In this document: piece by piece, positions 17,625-26,848 of the stretch | Layout of the letters: the number at the start of each line of letters is the position of its first letter | How positions within the stretch are numbered: the first letter of the stretch is position 1 | NCBI GenBank assembly: GCA_902607945.1 | Contig: CACLMD010000002.1 | Span: forward strand, 28,421-92,420 | Origin: an uncultured Pelagibacteraceae bacterium | GTDB taxonomy: Bacteria > Pseudomonadota > Alphaproteobacteria > Pelagibacterales > Pelagibacteraceae | Length of the DNA: 64,000 nucleotides | Direction of reading: 5' to 3' | The notes under the pieces: model-generated | Database searches by the model: none | What the model was told of the DNA's origin: nothing | Seen by the model: the letters and a program-made list of their open reading frames with translations, nothing else | Program-made: the position numbers and the translations under genes

Positions 17625-19241
17625 ATGGCGCGATATATATTTGTCACGGGCGGTGTGGTTTCATCATTAGGTAAAGGATTGTCATCTGCTTCTTTAGCGT
17701 ATTTGCTAAAATCTCAAGGCTACAAAGTTAGATTAAGAAAAATGGATCCGTACTTAAATGTTGACCCAGGCACAATGAGTCCATTTCAACATGGAGAAGT
17801 TTTTGTAACTGATGATGGAGCAGAAACAGATTTAGATCTAGGTCATTATGAAAGATTCACAAATATATCTTCAAAAAAATCAGACAATATTACAACAGGT
17901 CGTATTTATAGTGATATAATAAAAAAAGAAAGACAAGGAGGATATCTTGGAAAGACAGTTCAAGTAATTCCTCATATTACAGATAGAATTAAAGAGTTTA
18001 TTAAAAAAGATATTTCCAGTGAAGATTTTGTTATTTGCGAAATTGGTGGAACTGTTGGTGATATTGAAAGTTTACCATTTGTAGAAGCAATAAGACAATT
18101 TTCAAATGAACATGGTAAGTCAAAAACATTATTTATTCATTTAACTTTTGTTCCTTTTTTAAAATCCTCTGATGAAATAAAAACAAAACCCACGCAACAT
18201 TCAGTAAAAGAATTAAGAAGTATAGGTATTCAGCCAGACATAATTATTTGTAGGTCACAACAGTCAATACCATTGGATCAAAAGAAAAAAATATCTTTAT
18301 TTTGTAATGTTCCAATTGATAATGTAATTGAAACAGTTGATGTAAGAACTATCTATGAAGCACCGATCAGCTTTTTTAATCAAAAACTTGATAAACAAGT
18401 TTTAAAATATTTTAAACTTAAATCCAAAAAAAGACCAAATCTACTTCCATGGAAAAAAATAACAAAAATTTCTTTAAATACAAAAAAATCAGTTAATATT
18501 GCAATAATAGGTAAATATGTGAATTTAAAAGATGCTTATAAATCTTTAGATGAAGCCTTAATTCATGGAGGTATTTCGAATAAAGTTAAAGTTAACTTAG
18601 TAAGAATTGAATCAGATAAGCTAAAAGTTAATCAAATTAGAAAAAAACTTAAAAATGTTTCAGGTTTATTAATACCAGGTGGATTTGGAAAAAGAGGAAC
18701 AGAAGGTAAAATTTCTGCAATTAAATATGCAAGAGAAAACAAGATACCATTCCTTGGTATTTGTTTTGGAATGCAAATGGCAATAATTGAATTTGCTCGT
18801 AATAAATTAAAAATTAAAAGAGCTGGCTCTAGCGAATTAGATAAAAATTGTTATCCAGTAATTGGATTAATTAATGAGTGGGATAAAAATGGCAAAATCA
18901 TTAAAGGTACAGATAAAGAATTAGGTGGAACTATGAGATTAGGCTTATACGAAGCTAAATTAAGAAACAATTCTGCCATAAAAAAGATTTATAAATCTAA
19001 TTCAATTAAAGAAAGACACAGACATAGATATGAAGTTAACAATAATTTGAAAAACGAATTTGAAAGAAAGGGATTAATTTTTTCAGGGATGTCACCAGAC
19101 GATAATTTACCAGAAATAATAGAGCTTAAAAATCATCCATGGTTTATAGGAGTTCAGTTTCATCCAGAATTTAAATCTAGACCTTTAACCCCACATCCAT
19201 TATTCTCATCTTTTATCAAGGCAACAAAAAATCATAAATGA
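17625..19241 (+). CDS. pyrG: CTP synthase
   Basis: A 538-aa enzyme making CTP from UTP, ATP and glutamine. The N-terminal synthase domain has FVTGGVVSSLGKG, MDPYLNVDPGTMSPFQHGEVFVTDDGAETDLDLGHYERF and ICEIGGTVGDIES; the C-terminal amidotransferase domain has the catalytic cysteine in LGICFGMQ and histidine in GVQFHPEF. CTP feeds phospholipid, KDO and CDP- or CMP-activated compounds, including any made by the cytidylyltransferase-like proteins at 47-52 kb. Overlaps kdsA by four bases. Confidence 0.98.
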   Translation: MARYIFVTGGVVSSLGKGLSSASLAYLLKSQGYKVRLRKMDPYLNVDPGTMSPFQHGEVFVTDDGAETDLDLGHYERFTNISSKKSDNITTGRIYSDIIKKERQGGYLGKTVQVIPHITDRIKEFIKKDISSEDFVICEIGGTVGDIESLPFVEAIRQFSNEHGKSKTLFIHLTFVPFLKSSDEIKTKPTQHSVKELRSIGIQPDIIICRSQQSIPLDQKKKISLFCNVPIDNVIETVDVRTIYEAPISFFNQKLDKQVLKYFKLKSKKRPNLLPWKKITKISLNTKKSVNIAIIGKYVNLKDAYKSLDEALIHGGISNKVKVNLVRIESDKLKVNQIRKKLKNVSGLLIPGGFGKRGTEGKISAIKYARENKIPFLGICFGMQMAIIEFARNKLKIKRAGSSELDKNCYPVIGLINEWDKNGKIIKGTDKELGGTMRLGLYEAKLRNNSAIKKIYKSNSIKERHRHRYEVNNNLKNEFERKGLIFSGMSPDDNLPEIIELKNHPWFIGVQFHPEFKSRPLTPHPLFSSFIKATKNHK

Positions 19242-20062
19242 GTAACAAAAAAGTAAATTGTGGAAATATAGAGATTTCAAATAATAAGAAGATCTGCATC
19301 ATTGCTGGACCTTGTCAGCTTGAAACAGAGCAACATGCTATGGATATGGCAGGCAAAATACAAGAAATTACTCAAAAATTTGGTCTTGGATTTATTTATA
19401 AAACTTCTTTTGATAAAGCGAATAGAACTAGTTTAAAAGGAAAAAGAGGAGCAGGTTTAGATGCTTCGTTACCAGTTTTTGATAAAATTAAAAAAGAATT
19501 AAAAGTCCCAATTTTAACAGACATTCACAATTCTGAACAATGCTCACTTGTTGCAAACCATGTTGATGTTTTGCAAATACCTGCCTTTTTATGCAGACAA
19601 ACTGATCTATTAATTGCTGCGGCGAAAACAAATAAAATTATTAATGTAAAAAAGGGCCAGTTCTTAGCGCCTTGGGATATGGTTAATGTTACAAAGAAAA
19701 TTTCTGACTCTGGTAATGAGAATATTTTAGTTACCGAAAGGGGAGCTAGTTTTGGATATAATACTTTAGTTTCTGATATGAGATCTTTACCTATTATGGC
19801 AAAAAATGGTTATCCAGTTATATTTGATGCCACGCATTCAGTTCAACAACCAGGAGGTCAAGGAGAGACGTCTGGTGGACAAAGAGAATTCGTAGAGCAT
19901 TTAGCAAGAGCTGCTGTTGCAGTAGGTGTAGCAGGAGTTTTTATTGAAACTCATCAAGATCCTGATAACGCACCATCAGATGGCCCTAATATGGTACCTT
20001 TAAATAAATTAGAAAATTTATTAAAGCAACTTAACGATATAGATAATTTAATTAAAAGTTAG
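19238..20062 (+). CDS. kdsA: 3-deoxy-8-phosphooctulonate synthase (KDO-8-P synthase)
   Basis: A 274-aa aldolase-type enzyme joining phosphoenolpyruvate and arabinose 5-phosphate. The conserved blocks IIAGPCQLE, YKTSFDKANRTS, VPILTDIH, VDVLQIPAFLCRQTDLL, KKGQFLAPWDM, TERGASFGYN and FDATHSVQQPGG are present. Its product begins KDO, the inner sugar of lipopolysaccharide, so with the lpx block it shows the organism makes LPS. It overlaps pyrG by four bases and eno by one. Confidence 0.97.
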   Translation: MSNKKVNCGNIEISNNKKICIIAGPCQLETEQHAMDMAGKIQEITQKFGLGFIYKTSFDKANRTSLKGKRGAGLDASLPVFDKIKKELKVPILTDIHNSEQCSLVANHVDVLQIPAFLCRQTDLLIAAAKTNKIINVKKGQFLAPWDMVNVTKKISDSGNENILVTERGASFGYNTLVSDMRSLPIMAKNGYPVIFDATHSVQQPGGQGETSGGQREFVEHLARAAVAVGVAGVFIETHQDPDNAPSDGPNMVPLNKLENLLKQLNDIDNLIKS

Positions 20063-21318
20063 TGAGTAAAATTATTAAAGTTAAGTCAAGACAAGTTTAT
20101 GATAGTAGGGGAAATCCTACTGTAGAAGCTGAAGTCTATACCTCTAATTTAAGTGCGTCAGCTATTTGCCCCTCAGGAGCATCAACAGGAACGTATGAAG
20201 CTTTTGAAAAAAGGGATAAAAATGATAAAAGATATCTTGGTAAAAGTGTACTAAATGCAGTTAATCTAATTAATACAAAAATTTCAAAAAAATTAAAAGG
20301 TTACAGTGTTCATGATCAAGAAAGAATAGACACTTTAATGATAAATTTAGATGGCACAAAACAAAAAACTAAATTAGGTGCAAATGCAATTTTAGCTGTT
20401 TCAATGGCTGTTAAAAAATTATCAGCTAAAATAAAAAAAATTCCTTTATATAAAAGTTTTTTAATCAAAAAAAATTTTCAGTTACCATATCCGTTAATGA
20501 ACATAATAAATGGCGGTGCCCATGCTAATAATGGTCTCAGAATTCAAGAATTCATGATTAGACCAGACAAAGCAAAAAGCTTTACTGAAGCTATTAGAAT
20601 ATGTTTTCTAGTAATTAAAAATTTAAGTAAATTAATAAAAGACAAAGGTCTATCCACTTCAGTAGGTGATGAAGGTGGATTTGCTCCAATGATAAGTAGT
20701 AACAATCAGGCCTTAGACTTAATAGTTTCTGCAATAAAAAAAGCCGGTTTTACTAATGGAAAAGATGTTTCAATTTGTTTAGATGTTGCGGCTAACGAAT
20801 TATATAAAAAGAATAAATATTCTATACACTCAAAAAGTTATATTTCTGTAAAAAAATCAATTTTAGAATATAAAAAAGTTGTAAAGAAATATAAGATTAA
20901 ATCAATAGAAGACCCTTTTGCTGAAAATGATTGGCAAGCTTGGAATAAATTAATGAAATCTTTAAGGAATGTCCAAATTGTTGGAGATGATTTATATGTT
21001 ACAAACTTAGAAAGATTAAAAAAAGGTTTTTTAAATATTTCCTCCAATGCAATTTTAATTAAATTAAATCAGATTGGTACAGTTTCTGAAACAATTGATG
21101 TTATTAGATTTGCACAAATAATAGGTTATAAAACTGTCATTTCACACAGATCAGGAGATAGTGAGGATACATTTATAGCTGATTTAGCGGTTGGAACTAA
21201 TTCTAATCAAATCAAAACCGGATCTTTAGCAAGATCTGAAAGAGTAGCTAAATATAATCAACTAATACGTATAGAAGAAGACCTTGGAAAAAAAGCTAGA
21301 ATGAATAAAATTCATTAA
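20062..21318 (+). CDS. eno: Enolase
   Basis: A 418-aa enolase of glycolysis, interconverting 2-phosphoglycerate and PEP. It has the N-terminal SRQVYDSRGNPTVEAEV, GASTGTYEAFEKRD, GDEGGFAP, IEDPFAENDW, VGDDLYVTN, the catalytic lysine in LIKLNQIGT and SHRSGDSEDTFIADLAVG near the end. The start codon is GTG, overlapping the kdsA stop. It is slightly shorter than the usual 425-435 aa. It supplies PEP, which KdsA next door and the PEP mutase at 47 kb both use. Confidence 0.97.
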   Translation: MSKIIKVKSRQVYDSRGNPTVEAEVYTSNLSASAICPSGASTGTYEAFEKRDKNDKRYLGKSVLNAVNLINTKISKKLKGYSVHDQERIDTLMINLDGTKQKTKLGANAILAVSMAVKKLSAKIKKIPLYKSFLIKKNFQLPYPLMNIINGGAHANNGLRIQEFMIRPDKAKSFTEAIRICFLVIKNLSKLIKDKGLSTSVGDEGGFAPMISSNNQALDLIVSAIKKAGFTNGKDVSICLDVAANELYKKNKYSIHSKSYISVKKSILEYKKVVKKYKIKSIEDPFAENDWQAWNKLMKSLRNVQIVGDDLYVTNLERLKKGFLNISSNAILIKLNQIGTVSETIDVIRFAQIIGYKTVISHRSGDSEDTFIADLAVGTNSNQIKTGSLARSERVAKYNQLIRIEEDLGKKARMNKIH

Positions 21319-21620
21319 TGCTAAAAAATCTAAATAAAAACTATTTTTTATTAATTTCGACTTTTTTAGTCTTTTATTTTTTCTTTAATTTAATGTCAGG
21401 TGAAAGAGGTTTAATTTCATATCTAGAAAAAAAAGAAATTCTTAAAGATTTAAAAATTAAAGATTTAAAATTGACTAAAAATATTGAAAAATATGATTTA
21501 AAGAACTCTTTATTAAGTGACAATCTTGATCTTGATTATGTAGAAATTCTAATTAGAGAAAGGTTTTTATTTGGTAAAAAAGGAGAAAAAATTTATATAA
21601 TTAAAAATAATGAAAATTAG
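21318..21620 (+). CDS. ftsB: FtsB/DivIC-like septum formation initiator
   Basis: A 100-aa protein with one membrane span (about 8-27) and a following charged coiled coil (about 35-70), then a short C-terminal region [23 protein letters not shown] that fits the family end. FtsB links FtsQ and FtsL in the divisome. The call leans on topology and its standard place directly after eno. It overlaps lipA by 11 bases. In most alphaproteobacteria the pyruvate dehydrogenase genes separate ftsB from lipA; they are absent here. Confidence 0.82.
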   Translation: MLKNLNKNYFLLISTFLVFYFFFNLMSGERGLISYLEKKEILKDLKIKDLKLTKNIEKYDLKNSLLSDNLDLDYVEILIRERFLFGKKGEKIYIIKNNEN

Positions 21621-22536
21621 ACCCAGACATCCAGAAAAAGTAAAAAATCCAATCAATCCTATTAAGAAAAAACCTGACTGGATAAGATCTAAACTTATTA
21701 ATAGTAAAGAATTTTTTTTAACAAAAACAATTGTTAATAAAAATAATCTGGTAACTGTTTGCCAGGAAGCTAATTGCCCCAATATTACTGAATGTTGGAG
21801 TAAAAGACACGCAACATTTATGATTATGGGAGATACTTGTACTAGAGCATGTGCTTTTTGTGATGTTAAAACTGGCAAACCAGGTAAACTAGATGAATTT
21901 GAACCTGTAAAAATTGCTCAAGCAGTTAAAAAATTGAATTTAAAACATGTAGTAATTACTTCAGTCGATCGAGATGATTTGGATGATGGTGGATCAAATC
22001 ATTTTTTTAAAGTAATAAATCAAACTAGAAAGACTAATCAAAATACCACTATAGAAGTGTTAACTCCAGATTTTTTAAGAAAAGGTGATGCTTATAAAAA
22101 AGTTTTAGAGGCAAACCCAGACGTTTTTAATCACAATATTGAAACTGTACCAAGTTTATATTTAAAAGTAAGACCTGGATCGAGGTATTTTGCATCTTTA
22201 GAACTTCTAAAAAAGGCTAAAGAAATTAATAAAAAAGTTTTTACTAAATCTGGAATAATGGTTGGTTTAGGTGAAAACAAACATGAAATAGTTCAAGTAA
22301 TGGATGATCTTAAATCAGCTGATGTCGACTTTTTAACCATTGGACAATACCTACAACCATCAGTAAAACATTTTCCATTAGATAGATATTATACTCCACA
22401 GGAATTTGATGAACTTGGAGCTATTGCTAAATCAAAAGGATTTTTATTAGTTTCTTCTTCTCCTTTAACAAGATCTTCTTATCATGCTGATGAAGATTTT
22501 CTGAAATTACAACAAAACAGAATTAATAACCATTAA
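21610..22536 (+). CDS. lipA: Lipoyl synthase
   Basis: A 308-aa radical SAM enzyme that inserts sulfur into protein-bound octanoyl groups. The auxiliary cluster cysteines are in [13 protein letters not shown], the radical SAM CX3CX2C motif is CTRACAFC, and the third auxiliary-cluster residue lies in the C-terminal [10 protein letters not shown]. Lipoyl groups serve 2-oxoacid dehydrogenases and the glycine cleavage system. It overlaps ftsB and abuts ratA (TAATG). Confidence 0.97.
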   Translation: MKIRPRHPEKVKNPINPIKKKPDWIRSKLINSKEFFLTKTIVNKNNLVTVCQEANCPNITECWSKRHATFMIMGDTCTRACAFCDVKTGKPGKLDEFEPVKIAQAVKKLNLKHVVITSVDRDDLDDGGSNHFFKVINQTRKTNQNTTIEVLTPDFLRKGDAYKKVLEANPDVFNHNIETVPSLYLKVRPGSRYFASLELLKKAKEINKKVFTKSGIMVGLGENKHEIVQVMDDLKSADVDFLTIGQYLQPSVKHFPLDRYYTPQEFDELGAIAKSKGFLLVSSSPLTRSSYHADEDFLKLQQNRINNH

Positions 22537-22973
22537 TGCCCAAAGCTTCTGTTACACGTCAAATAGCACGTGAAAAACAAAAATTAATTGACTTTGTATT
22601 AGATATTGAAAAGTATCCAGAATTTATTCCATTTTGTATAGAGTCAAAAGTCTATGAAAGAAATGATATCAAAGATGAAATAGCAATCATAGCTGACTTA
22701 ACTATTGGTAAAAAACCCTTTGTTGATACTTATAAAAGTGACGTTAGATATAATAAAAAAGATGACACAATTCACGTAACTAATATTGGTGGTCCTTTAA
22801 AACACCTAGAAAATAACTGGAAGTTTATTCAAAAAGATGATTTTACCGAAGTTCATTTTGATGTTGATTTTGAAATAAAAAATAAGTTTTTAGATGTTAT
22901 TATGACAAAATCATTTGAATTTGGATTGAATAAAATTGCAGACGCATTTCAAGATAGAGCTGAAAAAATCTAA
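22536..22973 (+). CDS. RatA/Coq10-type START-domain protein
   Basis: A 145-aa single-domain protein of the polyketide cyclase/SRPBCC fold, with IEKYPEFIPFCIESKVYER near the N-terminus and the conserved GPLKHLENNWKFIQ and FEIKNKFLDVIMTKSFEFGLNKIADAFQDRA. In alphaproteobacteria this gene follows lipA and is annotated as ubiquinone-binding protein Coq10 or RatA. A role in coenzyme Q handling is more likely than toxin activity, but neither is shown. It overlaps the convergent cinA-like gene by four bases. Confidence 0.88.
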   Translation: MPKASVTRQIAREKQKLIDFVLDIEKYPEFIPFCIESKVYERNDIKDEIAIIADLTIGKKPFVDTYKSDVRYNKKDDTIHVTNIGGPLKHLENNWKFIQKDDFTEVHFDVDFEIKNKFLDVIMTKSFEFGLNKIADAFQDRAEKI

Positions 22974-23431
22974 ATTAGAGAATTTACAGCTTTAATAGCC
23001 TTTTTAACTGTAGCTCTCTGAATTGATATTCTTTTCTTTGTTTTAAATAGATTTTTAATAATTATTATTTTATTTGCTTTTTTAATGCCAATATAAACCA
23101 ATCCGATAGGTTTTTTTTTAGTTCCTCCATTTGGTCCTGCAATACCTGTTATAGAAACATTAATATTTGCTTTAGATATTTTTGACAAATTTATCACCAT
23201 AGCTTTGCAACACTCAGGGCTTACAGCACCATATTTAATAATTATATTTTTATTAATATTTAAAATTTTTATTTTTGCTTGATTTGAATATGTAATAAAG
23301 CCCATATTAAATACTTTAGATGCACCACTTACAGATGTAATAGTATTTGCAAGCAATCCACCAGTACAAGACTCAACAAAGGATATTTTTAGTTTTTTTT
23401 TAGTTAATTTTTTTACTAAGGAATTCATCAA
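22970..23431 (-). CDS. CinA C-terminal-domain protein (nicotinamide-nucleotide amidase type)
   Basis: A 153-aa protein consisting only of the CinA C-terminal amidase domain, with the signatures SFVESCTGGLLANTITSVSGASKVF, YSNQAKIKIL, GAVSPECCKAM and ITGIAGPNGGTKKKPIGLVYIG. Such stand-alone proteins (PncC) deamidate nicotinamide mononucleotide in NAD recycling. The N-terminal MoCF-like domain of full CinA is absent, which is common in alphaproteobacteria. It overlaps pgpA by four bases. Confidence 0.93.
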   Translation of the reverse strand: MMNSLVKKLTKKKLKISFVESCTGGLLANTITSVSGASKVFNMGFITYSNQAKIKILNINKNIIIKYGAVSPECCKAMVINLSKISKANINVSITGIAGPNGGTKKKPIGLVYIGIKKANKIIIIKNLFKTKKRISIQRATVKKAIKAVNSLI

Positions 23432-23931
23432 ATTAAATAGCTACTTAAAACCATAAAGCAAATCAAAGATAAAACAACATATAAACCTGCAAAAACATCA
23501 TCCATAATTACTCCAAAACTATTCTTAAAATTTTTGTCAAAAAAACTAACCGGAAATGGTTTTTTAATATCAAAAAATCTAAATAACACAAAACAGATAG
23601 AATAAAAAATAATTGCTTCATCAGAAGATTTTTCAGTTCCATGAGAAATTTCATATAAATAAATTGGAATTGATTGACCAATAAATTCATCAATTATAAT
23701 TTCACCAGGATCTTTGTTTTCATTGTCTTTGATATGACTCGTTATGGCTGGAAAAGAATAAATAAAAATCAATACCAAACCTACCAATATTAAATTTGAT
23801 GAAATATTGAAAACATGAAATAAGATATATAATATAACAATTGTTGCTAAGGAACCAATGGTTCCAGGAATAATTCTTACATTTCCTAAACCAAACATTG
23901 TTACAAATAATGAATTAAATTTTTTATTCAT
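23428..23931 (-). CDS. pgpA: Phosphatidylglycerophosphatase A
   Basis: A 167-aa membrane enzyme with about four hydrophobic segments and the PgpA signatures GLGNVRIIPGTIGSLATI, DPGEIIIDEFIGQSIPI, FVLFRFFDIKKPFPVSFFDKNF and GVIMDDVFAGLYV, including conserved acidic residues. It removes phosphate from phosphatidylglycerophosphate to give phosphatidylglycerol. It overlaps ispDF by eight bases and cinA by four, forming a three-gene minus-strand unit. Confidence 0.94.
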   Translation of the reverse strand: MNKKFNSLFVTMFGLGNVRIIPGTIGSLATIVILYILFHVFNISSNLILVGLVLIFIYSFPAITSHIKDNENKDPGEIIIDEFIGQSIPIYLYEISHGTEKSSDEAIIFYSICFVLFRFFDIKKPFPVSFFDKNFKNSFGVIMDDVFAGLYVVLSLICFMVLSSYLI

Positions 23932-25030
23932 ATTTTGTTATTGAGGTTATAACTTCACAAGCAATTGCTTTTTCCTTACCTATTAATCCCAATTTTTCAA
24001 CTGTTTTGCCTTTAAGATTAATAAATTTCAAATCTAAATTTAATAAAGATGAGAGAGATTTTGTAATTTTATTCCTGTATTTTGAAACCTTGGGTTTTTG
24101 ACAAATCAAATTGATATCAACATTGTTAATAAAAAAGTTCTTACTATGCAATTTATTAATAATTGGTTTTAACATTTTTGAGGATCTAATATTTTTGAAT
24201 TTATTTTTATTGCTTGGAAAATGAGAGCCAATATCTTTTTGTCTTAAAGCACCCAATAAAGCATCAGTTATTGCATGTAAAATTACATCACCATCAGAGT
24301 GACCTTGCAAACCTGAATGAAAAGGAATTTTAATACCACCAAGATACAACGATTTTCCTTTTATTAATTTGTGAATATCAAATCCAATTCCAAAATAATT
24401 TTTTGTTTTTTTTATATCTTCTCGATAAGTTATTTTGTTATTTTTATTTTCACCTTTTATAAATTTGATTTTTATATTGTTTTCAATAAATAGTGTAGCT
24501 TCATCAGAAATAACCTTATTTTGTGTGGTAGCAAGGTTATATAAATTCTTATATCTAAAAGCTTGAGGTGTTTGAGTTAAAAAAGCTTTGTTTTTATTTA
24601 AGTTGTATATTTCATTTTTAATTTTATATTTAATAGAGTCTTTTGAAATGATCACTGGAATAACTGCAATATTTTTTTTTAAATTTTTAATTAAACTTTT
24701 TAATAGTTTTATTGAAAAATCAGGTCTTGCAGCATCGTGGATTAAAACATTTAATGGTTGAAATTTTTCAATTTTTTTAAGACCAATTAAAGAAGAGTCC
24801 GATCTTTCTTTACTGCCTTTTATTATTAAAACATTTTTAGGATATTTTTTTTTGATTTTTGTTGGATTATCTACAACCAAAATAATCTTCTTAAAAAGCT
24901 TTGAATTTAATGCTTTTTCCAGTGAATGCTCAAATAATTCTTTGTTTTTATAAAAAAAATATTGTTTTGGCTTTTTATAATTAAATCTTTTGCCTGATCC
25001 AGCTGCTAAAATTATAAAGTAGTTGTTCAT
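23924..25030 (-). CDS. ispDF: Bifunctional IspDF (MEP cytidylyltransferase / MEcPP synthase)
   Basis: A 368-aa fusion. The N-terminal IspD domain (about 1-210) has IILAAGSGKRFNYKKPKQYF, GSKERSDSSLIGL, VLIHDAARPDF and LTQTPQAF; the C-terminal IspF domain (about 213-368) has GIGFDIHKL, LGGIKIPFHSGLQGHSDGDVILHAITDALLGAL, DIGSHFP and KLGLIGKEKAIACEV. The fusion is standard in alphaproteobacteria. It performs steps 3 and 5 of the MEP pathway begun by Dxr at 1-2 kb. Divergent from ntrY with only 27 bases between starts. Confidence 0.97.
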   Translation of the reverse strand: MNNYFIILAAGSGKRFNYKKPKQYFFYKNKELFEHSLEKALNSKLFKKIILVVDNPTKIKKKYPKNVLIIKGSKERSDSSLIGLKKIEKFQPLNVLIHDAARPDFSIKLLKSLIKNLKKNIAVIPVIISKDSIKYKIKNEIYNLNKNKAFLTQTPQAFRYKNLYNLATTQNKVISDEATLFIENNIKIKFIKGENKNNKITYREDIKKTKNYFGIGFDIHKLIKGKSLYLGGIKIPFHSGLQGHSDGDVILHAITDALLGALRQKDIGSHFPSNKNKFKNIRSSKMLKPIINKLHSKNFFINNVDINLICQKPKVSKYRNKITKSLSSLLNLDLKFINLKGKTVEKLGLIGKEKAIACEVITSITKYE

Positions 25031-25057
25031 TTATTGTTACTATATTATCTCTAAATT

Positions 25058-26848
25058 ATGCGAGAGTTTTTTAAAAAGAATATATTAATTATCATATTAT
25101 TTCTAATTACTCTATCTGCTGGTTTTTTTACATTTTTAACATTTATTGACAAAAGTATTATCGTTTTAAACCAACAAAATCTTCAATATTTATTAATTTC
25201 AAATATTTTCTTATTTATTCTACTGTTTGTTCTTGTTTATTTTGAAATCAAAAAATCAATCAAATCTGACATAGATAAAGATGGTATAATATCGAATAAA
25301 AAATATATTACTTATTTTTCACTATTTACCCTCATACCCTCTGTTCTTATTTCTATTTTCTCCTTATTTCTATTTTCATTTGCTCTAGAAAAATATTTTG
25401 ACAAAAAAGTTACTACAGTTGTTAACAATTCCTATGAATTAGCAAAAAATTATGTTCAGGATGTTGGAAGTAAAGTTGAAGCAGACATTATTCTTATAGC
25501 TTTTGATACTAACAAAAGTGCAAATTTTCTTAATAATGATTCAAATGAATATTCGAGATTTTTAAAGACACAAAAATTAATTAGAGACATTGATGAAATA
25601 CATATTATTGATCAGGATAAAAATTTACTTTTTTCAAATTTAGATGATAAAAAAAAATATATTCCACCATTGGATAAAGCTTTAAAATTAGTCCTAGAAG
25701 ATGATAGACCTTTAAAGATTATTAATGCACCTAATAATATTTCAGCAGCTATAATAAGGTTACAGGCTTTTGATAATAGATTTTTGTATGTTGTTAAATA
25801 TTTAGATAAAAACATTTCAAATTATCTCACAGAGTCTCAAGAAGCTATTAACTTTTACTATACTGTTGAGGAAAAAAGTACTGGTATAAAAATTTCTTTT
25901 GCTATTATTTATTTAATAATTGTTACATTACTAATGTTTATTTCAATCTCGATTGCAATTCGGTTTTCATCAAGATTTTTTAGATCAATTAATAATTTAA
26001 TTTTTGCTTCTTCAGCTATTGGTAAAGGAAATTTAGATATTAAAGTCCCAGAAATTAAAACTGATAAAGATTTAGAAAAATTAAATTCAAATTTTAATTC
26101 AATGATAAATCAGCTTAAATCTCAACAGGAAAAATTAATTATAAATGAAAGACATGAGGCTTGGGGAAGTCTGGCAAGAAAATTAGCCCACGAAATAAAA
26201 AATCCATTAACACCTATTCAATTAACAATTGATACAATTAAGACCAAATACTTAAATCAAATTGACAATAAAGATAAATCAAATTTTGATGAGAATCTTA
26301 AAATTATTAACTCTCAAATAAAACAAATTGGAAATTTAGTAAATGAATTTTCTGATTTTGCAAGAATGCCTAAACCAATCCTGAAAGAAAATGATTTAGT
26401 AAAGATAATAAATGATAATATTAAGTTAATATCAGAACTTGATAAAAATATTAAAATAAAATTTAAGACTAATTCTCAAATAGTTTTTTTTAAAGGAGAT
26501 AAAGAACAATTAAGTAGAGTGTTTTTTAATCTAATTAAAAACTCAATTGAAAGTATTAAGCAAAAAGAGGAAAAAAACCCTGATTTTAATAAGGAAATAT
26601 CTATTGAAATTAGAGAAAATAATGATCATATATTTATAACTATTATTGATAATGGCAAAGGTTTTGATAATTTTAAAAATAACATTAAGGACATATTGCA
26701 CCCATATTTCACTACTAAAAAAAATGGAACTGGATTAGGTCTCTCAATTGTAAACAAAATTATAAATGATCATAATGGAAAAATAGATTTTATCCCAATA
26801 GAAAATGGTGCAGAGGTTAATATTACTTTTAATTTAAATGATAGCTGA
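25058..26848 (+). CDS. ntrY: Sensor histidine kinase NtrY
   Basis: A 596-aa membrane histidine kinase. Three membrane segments lie near the N-terminus (about 8-30, 44-62, 85-110), then a periplasmic-type sensor region, a fourth span (about 280-302), HAMP (about 300-355), the dimerisation domain with the phospho-accepting histidine in LAHEIKNPLTPIQL (about residue 377) and an ATPase domain with NLIKNSIES, DNGKGF and GTGLGLSIV. NtrY usually has about 720-770 aa with a PAS domain after HAMP; that domain seems missing. It overlaps ntrX by 11 bases. NtrY/NtrX respond to nitrogen or redox state in other alphaproteobacteria. Confidence 0.93.
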   Translation: MREFFKKNILIIILFLITLSAGFFTFLTFIDKSIIVLNQQNLQYLLISNIFLFILLFVLVYFEIKKSIKSDIDKDGIISNKKYITYFSLFTLIPSVLISIFSLFLFSFALEKYFDKKVTTVVNNSYELAKNYVQDVGSKVEADIILIAFDTNKSANFLNNDSNEYSRFLKTQKLIRDIDEIHIIDQDKNLLFSNLDDKKKYIPPLDKALKLVLEDDRPLKIINAPNNISAAIIRLQAFDNRFLYVVKYLDKNISNYLTESQEAINFYYTVEEKSTGIKISFAIIYLIIVTLLMFISISIAIRFSSRFFRSINNLIFASSAIGKGNLDIKVPEIKTDKDLEKLNSNFNSMINQLKSQQEKLIINERHEAWGSLARKLAHEIKNPLTPIQLTIDTIKTKYLNQIDNKDKSNFDENLKIINSQIKQIGNLVNEFSDFARMPKPILKENDLVKIINDNIKLISELDKNIKIKFKTNSQIVFFKGDKEQLSRVFFNLIKNSIESIKQKEEKNPDFNKEISIEIRENNDHIFITIIDNGKGFDNFKNNIKDILHPYFTTKKNGTGLGLSIVNKIINDHNGKIDFIPIENGAEVNITFNLNDS

